From assembly GCA_947184155.2 (NCBI GenBank), contig CAMXCT020000484.1, positions 108,325 through 172,324 of the forward strand: a stretch of DNA of 64,000 nucleotides. The letters are read 5' to 3'. This DNA comes from Cladocopium goreaui (Eukaryota > Sar > Dinophyceae > Suessiales > Symbiodiniaceae). This document shows, piece by piece, positions 47,778 to 57,669 of the stretch (its first letter is position 1; each line of letters begins with the position of its first letter). Made by a program: the position numbers and the translations under genes. Below the pieces are notes generated by a model. It had not been told where the DNA came from and did not search any database. It saw only the letters and a list, made by a program, of their open reading frames with translations.

Positions 47778-47994
47778 TGCAGCAGAGTTTGGCAGGAAGC
47801 GCTAATGGGCTCACAGGATGAAACACCAAGTTGCAAGCGCAAGTGCGCAGAAGCACTTTTTCCTCAGGATCGCACACGATCCAAGTCAGTTCGCCATGGC
47901 CGGGTCAGGCCGCATGAAAACAAGGAACCCATTCCTGGAGCCATGAAACCTGGCGTCACAATCTGACAGGAGAGCTGGATGTGAATCAGTTGCA
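47778..47994 (-). repeat. 3' LTR (217 bp)
   Basis: It starts TGCAGCAGAGTTTGGCAGG on the plus strand and ends CAGTTGCA, and is preceded by target repeat GACAC. Just inside, the minus strand reads TTTTGGAGTGA before the LTR, a weak purine-rich tract where the plus-strand primer is expected. Confidence 0.9.
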
Positions 47995-47999
47995 TCACT

Positions 48000-49583
48000 C
48001 CAAAAGCAAAGATCACATTGTGACCGCTTGGAGTCAATGGCACTGATTGCTGACTTCCCACGTTGGGCATTCTTTCGAGCTGCAGTGAAAGTGGGATCAA
48101 AGGCCACGCACCAAAGCCGGGTCTTCAGGGACTTTTGGAGCCCAATCCGACAGCATGGTCTCTTCTTCGTCAAAGCATCGCCCACGTCATAATCGCTTGC
48201 TAGCCATCTCAAATGGCAATTGGTGCGAATCAGACTTTCTCGCAGTTGGAGAGCTTGAAGAGCCGCCCGCACATTGCTCAAACCAAGCATAGGGCTTTCG
48301 TTGACAAGCACTGCATCATAGCCACCACGTGAGTCGATTGAGTCGGTACCCAAAATGCAAGAGGTGTTGCGAACTTGCTGTTCTGCCCAGGCCACTTGGT
48401 CAATTTGAGAACTTCTACTTCAGCCAGCACCATGCATTTCAGTCCACAGAAGACGTACACGAAAATTGTGATCTTCACCTTCTAGGGCTGCTTGAACTTC
48501 AGCGTCATTGGAGCTGATTGCTTTTCGTTTCAGCTTACAGCTTTTCCAAGACAAAAGCACCATTGGACAAACATGACCACCTTTGGCTTCTGGTCCAGCC
48601 ATCATGGTCACAAGACCGCCAGTGGAGTCACCACCAGGACGATTGTTGTGTGCTTGATCTGAAAGAGTGATCACCACAACATCTTTCCAGCTTTTTGCAG
48701 TCTTCAGCTTGAAGAACTTGAGCTCGGAGGGACGTTGTCGCACCTCACAAATCATCCTTTGAATTTCCAATGCAGAAATCATTTTTCCATGTTTTACCAG
48801 TTCTGAGAGCAAAACATTACAGCGACCACAAAGTAATGGCTGAGTTTGGATCGCCAGCCACTGCCAGTTGCCAAGTGCACATCGGCAAGAGGCCAGTTCT
48901 GAAGAGGACAGTTTCGCCTGCTCATTGCAAAGACGATCTGGGGGGATGTTCACATCCTGGAGCATGTCGATGTAGTATTGCTGGTTCACCGTTATCACCT
49001 GGTCGCCATCGCGATCACGGGTGACTTGGATGTCAGTACCAGCATGTCGATACTCATCAACTTTTGCAGTTCCCCACTTGTAGGCCTCGTCACTGCGCTT
49101 GCAGATATAGGCCCATTCTTCAGAACGTGGATCCCCAATGCGGTGAAAGTCGTCCACGTGTCCACACATCATGCCGATGATGATTGGAAAGCCATCTTCA
49201 TCAGTCTCACTAGCCCAGGGCCACAAGCATCTTTCGCCCACTGCAGGACGTGCGCCCAATGAACACAAGGTCTTGTGTAAATCCAACCACAAGCCTCGCG
49301 GCGCCGTCGTCGATCCATAAATGTTCTTCTGGATCTTCATGATGCCTGCAGGGCCAACTTGGAGGGCTTCCCTGAGCTCTGCCACACCTGACGTCCATAG
49401 CTGGGAGTCAGCGGCAGAAGGAGCTGTCTGAAGAAAGGCTGTCGCCAGGTCTAGGCCCTCTAGCTTCCACTCACGTTGGCAGACAACTTGATACATCAAG
49501 TTGCGGGCAATGACTGAGCAAACTGGACTGCTGGTGCGATACGAGCTTTCACCCAAATCAGGATGCTCGTACCCAAGCGGGTA
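48000..49583 (-). pseudogene. copia pol: reverse transcriptase and RNase H
   Basis: After a one-base loss near 49575-49583 the frame continues YEHPDLGESSYRTSSP, the normal copia sequence after KAR..LG. RT motif A is LDLATAFLQ with its Asp. The catalytic box is GHVDDF, HVDD replacing the common YVDD. IYGSTTAPRGLW is the usual Y...QAPR.W strand in altered form. RNase H shows ITLSDQAHNN, then LSWKSCKLKRKAISSNDAE. After an in-frame TGA at 48420-48422 it continues with GTDSIDSRGGYDA and CHLRWLASDYDVGDALTKK, the last matching the family WV.S..QLAD.LTK pattern. The reading ends near the 3' LTR. Confidence 0.9.
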
Positions 49584-51645
49584 AATCTCGCCTTTGCTTT
49601 TCTCAGGCCATCGCGAGTGTGCACCGTTTGGTCATTTTGTTGGCCATCTTTGAGAGCTTCTTGTTGGTCTTCTGGAGCAACCAACTTCCACGTGAGCACC
49701 CAGCGAGCACGAAGAATCCGGCCGCTGTCAAAGGCCTGTTGGATCTCGCGGCTGTCAAGGCAGCGTCGCACAGCTTCATTGGAGAGGGAGCTGGAGACTT
49801 CTTCGGCTTTTGCCCTTGTAAAGAGCTCTTTGTGCTCATTGCTCAGCTTGCTGTAGACCACTTCAGTGTCACGCATCTTCTTCACCAGAAAGGCTGCAGG
49901 ATTGTGAAGAAAATCTTTGCGGCTTCTGTTGGAGGGAAAGTCCAAATCGAATTCCATCGTCAAGGCCTCCATGTCAGAAGCTAACACTGTTTGGAAACAG
50001 TCCCATTGGTGGTCTTCCTCAGCAATTGCTTGATAGAGCCATAGCATTTCGTGTTCACCAGGAGCTCGATGAACACCATCTTCAGAGACTGACGCCACAT
50101 AGGAGAACTCTTCCACCTTCTGCTTCTTCTCTGGCTGTTCGTTGGCAACAGCAGGTGGTTCATGTAGAGGAGCAGGATCAGGTGGTTCGGCATCAAGTGG
50201 CGATTCTGGCTCATACATTTCATCATCATCGTATTCATTCACTTCAGGTGCATGTTGGAATTGTGCAGCAGGACGCCGTTGATGAAATTCATCAAGGGTC
50301 TCCATGTTCTCAGGCTGAGGTGTGGTCTTGCTGTTGAACCGGAATTTTGGTTTCAGCTCAGAGGAAGGATCTGGTATGTCTGGGAGTTCTGGATCTTCAC
50401 ATTCGTTTTCGCCAGGAACTTGATCAGAGAGATCTTCATAAGATCTTGAGGGCAGCAGGTCAGCAATGGATCTCCACTGTGTTGGATCATCCTTGTTGGC
50501 CAGCTCAAACGCAGCTTGTTCAGTGGCTGACACCGGTCTGACCGAGTGAACACTGCACCTCATCAACTGGTTGCCAATGACAACACATACCAGATGTCTC
50601 CTATGATCATCAGAGGACTGGTGTGGCAAGGTTTCATGGAACACCACACGACCTGGACGAATCCAATGGGGACGGCCAGACTTTTTGCCACCACCACGTC
50701 GTCCTTGATGAAGTTCAGAAGGAAGTGCTTTTCGCCAAACCTTCACCAGCTGAGTGGGGTGAAAGGTTCGCAGAGGTTGTCTAACCTTGGAGTTCTTCAG
50801 CTTGCTCATGACACGCAGGGCTCGAGTCTTACGAGCTGTCGCTTCAGCATCTTGTCTAGCTCTCACCAGGGCCTCATAGGACATGGTGTCATCGGACTTT
50901 TGAACATCCTTGAAGGTTCGCATGTCTTCATCCTCCAGGACGTAGTCCCTTCCATAGCACCACTGGAAAGAAGAGAACCCTTTGGTATACTCAGTGGAGT
51001 TGAGAGCTGCACAGGCCAAAAGAAGTGTGATCCGTGGAGACAATCCAAGAGAGTCAGTCTGGATTGCTGATGCTGTGAGCTTGATGTCTTTGAGAGCTGA
51101 TTCCACAACTGCATGCGCCCAACTTTCTTTTTCTGCAGGAAAGCAAAGTTGAATACCAGCTTGGCTACAAAACTCATGCATCTCCCTGCTTTGGAAAGTC
51201 TTGCTGTTGTCAGGGATCAAAAGAGCAGGCTTCGGCTTGTCGCACAACCATTTTTCACTAAAGCCAGCAATGACCTCTGCAGTGGTTTCCGTTTTCATCT
51301 CGCAGAGGTCATACTCCTTGACAACATGAACTGCTCGCAGTTTGGTCGCGAGATCTATGAAAAGCAGAAACTTCAGTTTGACGCGCTGACCAGGTACAAG
51401 CCATTCACTGGCATCAAGTCCCACCGCTTGCCATGGCCTGAAGGATTCATATGTGGCCGCTGGTGGCACATTTCCAGAACTTGATCCGCCAGGCTTGATG
51501 CTTTCACAGGCCTCGCACTTGAAGTTCTTTGCCATATGTGAAGTTTCCATGGTTCAAGGCCAGCATCGCGAAAGAGATGCACCAGGTTCTTGTTGGTTGG
51601 GTGGCCAGCCGCACGGTGATAGTAGTAAAGCCGTGCTTGCCACAC
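49584..51645 (-). pseudogene. copia pol: integrase and start of reverse transcriptase
   Basis: The zinc-binding part begins with YYYHRAAGHPTNKNLVHLF (about 51565-51625). A frame change near 51540 leads to KNFKCEACES, which supplies the two Cys of the HHCC motif. The catalytic core has VGLDASEW, LIPDNSKTF (Asp at 51209-51211) and AVVESALKD (Glu at 51101-51103). The last two acidic residues have exactly 35 residues between them, the DD35E spacing. After a Lys/Arg-rich segment and a long acidic, Pro-rich linker, the RT begins with ARWVLTWK and KARFTRLG just before the frame change near 49580. Upstream, an in-frame TAA lies at 51658-51660. Confidence 0.88.
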
Positions 51646-51660
51646 ATCTTCGTCTTTTTA

Positions 51661-52930
51661 AGATACACCATCAAGTGGGTCTATCACATCAGGAGAAGGC
51701 TCAAGTTGACCTTCATGGTCTTCTGCAGGTACAGGCACAAGTTGCCCATCATGTTCACCAGCAGGTGAAGAAGCTGCCATGGTTTCATTCAAAGTTGGAT
51801 CTTGTAGAGGAAGATGAGGACCATCTTGAAGAACCGCAGGATGTAGTCTGCGCTCCCAGTTTTCATCCTCATCACATCGCACATCAGTCTTGGAAATCAG
51901 AAGCTTGAGATGCCGGAGAGGAACTAGTTGCCTCTTCCAGTGCCGCACAATGGATTCAACCATCCTTTGAGGATAGCACGCCGTTCTGGAGGTTTCAAGT
52001 CTTTGAATCAAAGAGTGTTGATGATTGCGGGAACATACTTTGGCTCTGAAGTTTTTCCAAAAGATCTCATCAGTTGTTTTCACCAACCATTTCTTGTTGA
52101 GGAAAAACTCATTCTTGGAGTCCATCATCCCATAGTTGCAGCCATCAAGGCGGCAAGATTCCCATGCTATGCCACGCTTCTTGAGGTTCTCCTCGAGCTG
52201 GATCATGGGTTGTTGTTGCCAGCCGCTGCAAGGATGAGTCCATTCAAAGTAGACATCCAAGGAGGGATCTTCATCCAAGGCATCAAGGATGAACGAAGTT
52301 GCTCATCGCAGCATGCGACGTTCACGACGTCTCATGGTTTCAAGAACTTCTTTCCGTTCAGGAGTGCTGTAGTTTACCTGAGTCCATCTGCAGAACTTAG
52401 TGCAAGGCAAACTGAACCAAAGTTTGCGAGGACGTCGAAGCCGACATTCTTCTTGTAGTTTGGCCCAAGTCTCAGGACGATAAATGTCATAGCCCTGAGC
52501 AAAGTTGATGCGACGGCTTGGAATGCCGTGTTCATTGGCTGCAGAAGTCAGCCAGCTGTTCTCTGAGCATGCCACTTCCCAGAGACCATCACGACCTTCA
52601 AAGTTTGCACCCAAGGCCACCGACATCAAAGAAGAGGTCATCAAGGCCACCATTTGCATCACCTTGGAAGCCACATTCGTTGTGAGAGGTTTCACCAAAG
52701 AGCTCTTCATGGGCTTCGTTGGGTTCTTGGACAAGGAGGTCTGCAGAGGCGTTGGAGGACTTTTGGACAAAGGCGGACACAAACTCATAGAACTCTTCAG
52801 GGACAAGGAGGTCGATCTGCTCAAAGGCTTGGACAAAGAGCTCGACAAGGCTGTTGAGTTCTGCTTCTTCATTGGAAAATCCACCATCATTTGCAAACCA
52901 CCCGAACCAATGTGATCCATGCCGATAAGG
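51661..52930 (-). pseudogene. copia pol: protease end and Rossmann/methyltransferase-like region
   Basis: After the protease end (LIGMDHIGSGG) comes a Ser/Lys/Leu linker. A region with WEVACSENSWLTSAANEHG (about 52520-52575), RINFAQGYDIYRPETW, KLWFSLPCTKFCRW (about 52384-52425), RERRMLR, then VYFEWTHPCSGWQQQP (about 52205-52250) and CRLDGCNYG follows. The order resembles a SAM-binding Rossmann enzyme of the cytosine-methyltransferase type: a first Gly/Ser loop, an SLPCT motif like the PC loop, and a FEW.HP motif at the place of the ENV strand. Cytosine methyltransferases are reported from some dinoflagellate retrotransposons. The nucleophile context and loop glycines are unusual, so activity is doubtful. 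An in-frame TGA (52303-52305) splits it. Confidence 0.55.
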
Positions 52931-52935
52931 ATGGG

Positions 52936-54776
52936 AACCCAAAATTTTTGGGTGAAGGATCTTCAGGGTTTGGCAAGGAGTACAAAGAAAACTCACGGTG
53001 TTGCCCTGAAACTTCTGAACTGATTGTGGCACGATATAGGGCTTGTCCACATTTCCCATTACCAAACCTGAAAAACGGCCGCATGTATGACTGGATGTCG
53101 CTGCGAGCTCCAGAGTCTTGTTTCAAAATGGTTTGAATCAAACCTTGAACAGCTAAATCAGGAGCTGCAGAGGCTGTTGCGCCGCAGTCCAACATGCCAG
53201 AAGAAGACGAAGTGGTTGATGTCTCCTTCACAGCAGAGGCAGCCGAAAAGGTTAAGGGCTGCTGCATTTCCATGCCACCAAGGTCATAGAAGGCCGTGTA
53301 GGCATTCACTGGAGGTCTCATTGACTTCCCATGGGACATCTTGCCCTTGCTTTTGGACTTGCCGGCCCACATAGCTTGGTAGTCCATCAGGTTGGAGGAC
53401 TTGGTCTTGCCCTTGAAGCCTTTCTTACCCTTGCCCTTTCCACCATTCATGTAGTAGAGCTGGGGGTCGTCATAATCCATCATATGGTTATTTTTACCCT
53501 TGCCACCCTTGTATGGAATGACACGCTTGTCAGGGCAATCACGAGCAAAATGATTGCCACCACAGTTGAAGCATTTCACAGCTGCTGTGCTGATCTGACC
53601 GAAGCCACGGGCTTCGACCCAAGTTAGTTTGGCCTCCAAGGCCAGCTGTTCAGCTGCTTGTTCAGCTTGTTGCGCCTCTTTCAGTTGATCATCTTCTTCA
53701 TCAACTGACGCAAGAGTGGAAGGATCATGACCAGCGTGGTCATCTTCCCAATTCCAATCATCACCATAGTGCTCATCATGCCATTGGGCTTCTGCCCACC
53801 AGTCATAGTCGTGAGAAGCTTCCCAAGACTGCCAGTAGAGATGTCCATGGTTCGCAGATGCCATAGAGGAAGGATATCTCTGGCCCAAGAGTTGCTCATC
53901 CCACAAAGTTTGAAGAGCCTTGCTGATCGCCTCAAACTCAAGCTTGTTTTGGGTCGTTGAGAGGATATCTCTGGTTTCCTCGGCACTGAGGCAAGCTGCT
54001 TGGAGAAGACGCCATCCACGCAAGACACCCATGATGAAGGAATCAGTGGGCGAAAGTTCATGCACCGCCAAAGAAGATGGAGCTTGAACTGATGCTGAGT
54101 GCAAGGACGGAGGACCAGAAGGTGGTACTGGACCACGCCCATGACTCGGTGAAGAGCCAACACTTGCTCGCACATCATCCGGTGGGGCCGCGCCAGACGA
54201 CTCAGCAGGTCGCTCACCATCACCAGGTTGTTCAGGATCTGCAGAACGTTCAACTTCAGCACGAGGTGGAGAGGTTGAAGCACCATCACCTTCATATGCA
54301 TCATCATACCACCAAGTCTCACAAGCATCTTCTTCAGGAGGAAGTCCAAAGTTCAGCTCAGACTGGTCAATGCCGTTGCGCTCTTCCCAAAGTCGCTGCA
54401 GAGCTTCAGCAAATTCTTCATACCCTAAGGTCTCACGCACCAGGAAATTCGCCATAGATTCACCATGTCGCCGTTTAAAACCAAGGTATTGTTGAAGAAT
54501 CGCTGCAGTGTTGGGTAAGGTTCGACGCACCAAGGGAGAACTTGCCAACTTCCGCAACAAGATCAAGGTGCCAGCATTGCTATCGAACTCAGAGCGGTGC
54601 CAAGACATTGCCAAGAGTCTTGCAGGCCCTTGCAACTGACTGATCAGTCGCGAAGCAACATATCTCCTTTTGCTCACAGGAGTTGATGCCACAAACCATG
54701 CTACCTCCTTGGTGTAGCGACGCCATCCTTTGGTTTGTCTCCCAAGTTGGAACTCGTCCAGCTGAATCTCGCTCAT
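52936..54776 (-). pseudogene. copia Gag and N-terminal protease
   Basis: The first ATG is at 54774-54776 (MSEIQLDEFQLG); a longer frame begins at a TTG at 54800. The first 150 residues are helical and Gag-like. A knuckle CFNCGGNHFARDC lies at 53535-53573 (about residue 402). It is followed by Lys/Gly-rich basic stretches that could bind RNA. The knuckle is CX2CX3HX4C, one residue shorter than the usual CX2CX4HX4C. The protease active-site motif is LDCGATASA at about 53187 (about residue 530), where most such proteases have DTG or DSG. A missing base near 52934 shifts the frame before the second protease motif, LIGMD, found in the next frame at about 52918. Confidence 0.85.
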
Positions 54777-55039
54777 GCTCAGGAAGGAGAAATTGCGCAA
54801 GCTCCTTAGCTCGCAAAGAAAACATAAAGTGGTTGCCGTCGACCTCAGCTCCTACGGCAAGTGGTTGCCGTTGTTGTTATGCCGCAGGTCTCAGCCAGGA
54901 GTCGCCGAAGAATCTCGGAGATGAAGAGAAGCCGCCACCACGCAAGAGCTTAGCCCGACGCAGTGGATGTTCACCGCTGCTTGAAGTCACCAAAGAAACC
55001 AACGCGGCCAAGGTGTTCAGGGGATAGTCCAAAGCCCCG

Positions 55040-55059
55040 GAGCAGTGCTCCGCTGCCAA
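55040..55059 (-). other. putative primer binding site
   Basis: Directly inside the 5' LTR the minus strand reads T then TGGCAGCGGAG. A PBS begins TGG because it pairs with the CCA end of a tRNA. The expected sequence for initiator Met tRNA in many eukaryotes is TGGTAGCAGAG or TGGTATCAGAG, so 9 of 11 bases agree with the former. The matching tRNA of this species is not in the window. Confidence 0.45.
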
Positions 55060-55289
55060 TGCGGCAGAGTTTGGCAGGAAGCGCTAATGGGCTCACAGGA
55101 TGAAACACCAAGTTGCAAGTGCAAGTGCGCAGAAGCACTTTTTCCTCGGGATCGCACACGATCCAAGTCAGTTCGCCATGGCCGGGTCAGGCCGCATGAA
55201 AACAAGGGGCCCCTTCCTGGAGCCATGAGGAGCGTCATCAGAACCTGATGTCACAATCTGACCGGAGAGCTGGATGTGAATCAGTTGCA
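55060..55289 (-). repeat. 5' LTR (230 bp)
   Basis: It starts TGCGGCAGAGTTTGGCAGG on the plus strand and ends CAGTTGCA, and is followed by target repeat GACAC. It carries the 13-bp segment around GAGCGTCATCAGAACC that the other LTR lacks. Promoter elements could not be placed with confidence. Confidence 0.9.
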
Positions 55290-55294
55290 GACAC

Positions 55295-55490
55295 CCACTT
55301 TGTGTGAGCTCGGGCAGTCGAAACGCACTTCGAAAACAACGATGTTGGGTTTGACATGAGGGATCCGCGCAACCAAATGATTTCAACAGATTGGGTTCGT
55401 TTGTATGCTTAACGATGTAATGCATTTGGTTGAGAATAAAGGACCGGAGAGCCCCACATGTGAAGTCTTTAGTAGAAACAAAAGGTCGGG
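55295..55490. other. unassigned DNA right of the copia element
   Basis: Short region between the target duplication and the purine-rich block, with no gene recognised. Confidence 0.4.
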
Positions 55491-55745
55491 TAGAGAGGGG
55501 TTGAGGGAGGGAGTGGGTTGAGTGGTTGGGTTGGGTTGAGTTGAGTTGAGTGGAGTGGAGTGAAGCGGAGTGAAGTGGAGTGAAGTGAAGTGAAGTGAAG
55601 CGAGCTGAGTGAGTGAGTGAGTGACTGAATGAGTGATCCGCGCGCCCACCATTGTCCATAGCCCACAGCGAAAAAAGAAGAAAAGAGAAGCAGAAAGAAA
55701 GTAGGAGAGAAGGAAGCCAGGAAGGAAGGAAATAGGGGGAAGGGC
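55491..55745. repeat. purine-rich simple repeat (GAGTT/GAGTG/GAAGT)
   Basis: GGGTTGAGTTGAGTTGAG, GTGGAGTGAAGCGGAGTGAA and (GTGA)n runs are followed by AAGAAGAAAAG and GGAAGGAAG stretches. Minus-strand frames through it are Ser/Thr/Leu/His rich and incidental. Confidence 0.85.
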
Positions 55746-55839
55746 GTGCCCAGCTATGACCAGTGCATCCAAGGCCGCGTCCCAAACAAAAGAAGGGGGG
55801 ACTGAGCTCGGGACCCAAGGCAAGTTTCACAAGCTGCCC

Positions 55840-56225
55840 CGGGGGTAATCCATCCCGGGAAATTGGGATTAATCCGCATCCAGCAACGGGACTATACCCA
55901 TAGACAAAGGGATTAATCCATCTCCTTGATGACCTTTGTCATGTAATATTCTCCCAGAGAGATTGAGAGGATGTAGGATGATCTTGGGGTCGCCTGGATT
56001 CCTGCGGCCTGAAACATCGGATCAGACAAAGTATAGGAAGTCCAACTACTGAACTTGGAAAGCATGTGTTTGATGCGGCGATCGTTCAAATGGTAGAAAT
56101 CCCGTGAAAGTAGACCATGAATCATGACAAACGTCGTGCCGGTTCTTGGCTTAGCCGGTTGCCATTCCAGAAAAGTCGATGGGGACAAGTAGCAGGTACG
56201 TCGGGATGATCAGCCCCAATATCCT
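55840..56225. other. unassigned DNA with GGGATTAATCC repeats
   Basis: GGGATTAATCC occurs at about 55865 and 55908, and CCCCGGGGG/TCCCGGGA palindromes lie nearby. A 91-codon minus-strand frame (55913-56188) shows no motif. Confidence 0.4.
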
Positions 56226-56263
56226 CCCAACTCATGAGCAGCTTCGCTGGCAGTGGATATAAC

Positions 56264-56670
56264 GGATTACACACACACACACTCACTCACTCACTCACTC
56301 ACGCACGCACGCACGCACTCACGCACTCACGCACTCACGCACTCACGCACTCACTCACTCACTCACGCACGCACGCACGCACTCTCGAGATCGCACTCTC
56401 GCACCGCACTCTCGCACTCACGCACTCACGCACTCACGCACTCACGCACTCACGCACTCACGCACTCACTCACTCACTCACTCACGCACGCACGCACGCA
56501 CTCACGCACTCACTCACATCACGCACTCACGCTCACGCTCACGCACTCACGCACTCACTCACTCACTCGCACGCACGCACGCACTCACGCACTCTCGCAC
56601 TCACTCACGCACGCACGCACGCACGCACTCACGCACTCACGCACTCACTCACGCACTCTCGCTCACTCCC
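56264..56670. repeat. (CACT)n/(CACG)n microsatellite
   Basis: About 400 bp of ACTC and ACGC tetramers alternate in blocks, with duplicated 60-70-bp sub-blocks such as CACGCACGCACGCACGCACTC. The frames of Thr-His-Ser-Leu type are by-products. Confidence 0.95.
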
Positions 56671-56756
56671 TTCGATCATTTCGCATTGCATGGACTTTAC
56701 AAATTGTAACATATGGGGTTATCCGGCCCTTGAACTTTTATCCCTATTTGTTTTTT

Positions 56757-56995
56757 GACCCCTCTTTCTTTCAGGCTTCTTTCTTTCTTTTTTTCATTCT
56801 TTCCTTCCTTCCCCTTCCTTCCTTCCTTCCTTCCTTGCTTCCTTGCTTTTTTCCTTCCTTCCTTCCTTCCTTCCTTCCTTGCTTCCTTGCTTTTTTCCTC
56901 CTTCCTTCCTTCCTTCCTTCCTTCCTTTCCTTTCTTTCTTTCTTACTTTCTTTCTTTCTTTATTTATTTATTTATTTCTTTTCTCTCTTTCCGGT
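56757..56995. repeat. (CTTC)n pyrimidine tract
   Basis: TTCC/CTTC tetramers with short GCTTCCTTGCTTTTTT inserts occur twice, then TTTC and TTTA runs. Like 600-1003, the plus strand carries the pyrimidines. Confidence 0.95.
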
Positions 56996-57261
56996 CTTGT
57001 TTTTTGATCCCCATCGTTCCGTCATTTTTCCTGCTGTCCCCTTTCTCTTTAGGTTTTTTCCCCTAAACAATGTGGCAGACACCAGGGGTTCTCACCGCTC
57101 AGTGTAGACGGGGTTCGGGGCGTTCAATCGGGGGTTCGCGCTCTGGGCTGTGGCCCGCCCCACGGCTTTTCCTTCTTGCTATTCTCCCTTCAGGTACGCC
57201 GGAAATGCGTTCTAACCGCGCGGGCGCACACAAAGTGGAGGTCCCAGGCCTTGAAACGGAA

Positions 57262-57405
57262 ATAACCTTACGCACAAAGCACGTGTCGATCGGCAAAAAA
57301 TGTAGCAAAATTGCGATTTTTCGTCTTCGGGGCACAAACCTTACGCACGAAACGCGCGTCGATCGCCAAAAACTGACGCAAAATTACGATTTTTGATGCT
57401 TTTGC
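57262..57405. repeat. 72-bp tandem duplication
   Basis: Two copies contain AACCTTACGCAC, GTCGATCG(G/C)CAAAAA, GCAAAATT(G/A)CGATTTTT in the same order, about 80% identical. No gene. Confidence 0.7.
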
Positions 57406-57409
57406 ACAA

Positions 57410-57665
57410 GATCCGCCCCAGATCCACGCAACAGGTCCAGACACCGAGTCCACAGCACAGATCCCCCTTCAGGCCACGCCACGCGTCCACACAACAGGTC
57501 CGCACAGATCTCCGCACAGATCCCACCACAAGTCCACACGCCCAGTCAACACCACAGATCCCCACACAGCTCCGCACATCCGCGCAATAGATCCACATAA
57601 CAGCTGCACACACAAGTCCCCGTCACAGACCCACACCACAGCTCCACACCGGGATCCTCACAGGT
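57410..57665. repeat. degenerate 12-15-bp CACAGATCC/ACAGGTCC repeat
   Basis: Many variants of CCACACA(A/C)CAGGTCC and CGCACAGATCCC run across about 250 bp. Likely a minisatellite. Confidence 0.75.
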
Positions 57666-57669
57666 CCCA

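Larger units (their letters stand above)
47778..55289 (-). mobile_element. Ty1/copia LTR retrotransposon, 7.5 kb, structurally complete, coding region broken
   Basis: Two LTRs (47778-47994 and 55060-55289) flank a minus-strand interior. GACAC at 47773-47777 and at 55290-55294 is a perfect 5-bp target duplication. LTR ends are TG...CA on the plus strand. The interior encodes, in order, Gag with a zinc knuckle, aspartic protease, a methyltransferase-like region, integrase, then reverse transcriptase and RNase H. Integrase before RT defines Ty1/copia. Three frame changes (about 52934, 51540 and 49580) and three in-frame stops (52303-52305, 51658-51660, 48420-48422) break the polyprotein. The LTRs differ by about ten substitutions and one 13-bp indel, roughly 95% identity, so the insertion is not very recent. 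Confidence 0.92.

Noticed and set aside
56253-57107. 284-codon plus-strand open frame
   Set aside because: It runs entirely through the CACT/CACG and CTTC microsatellites; composition is set by the repeat.
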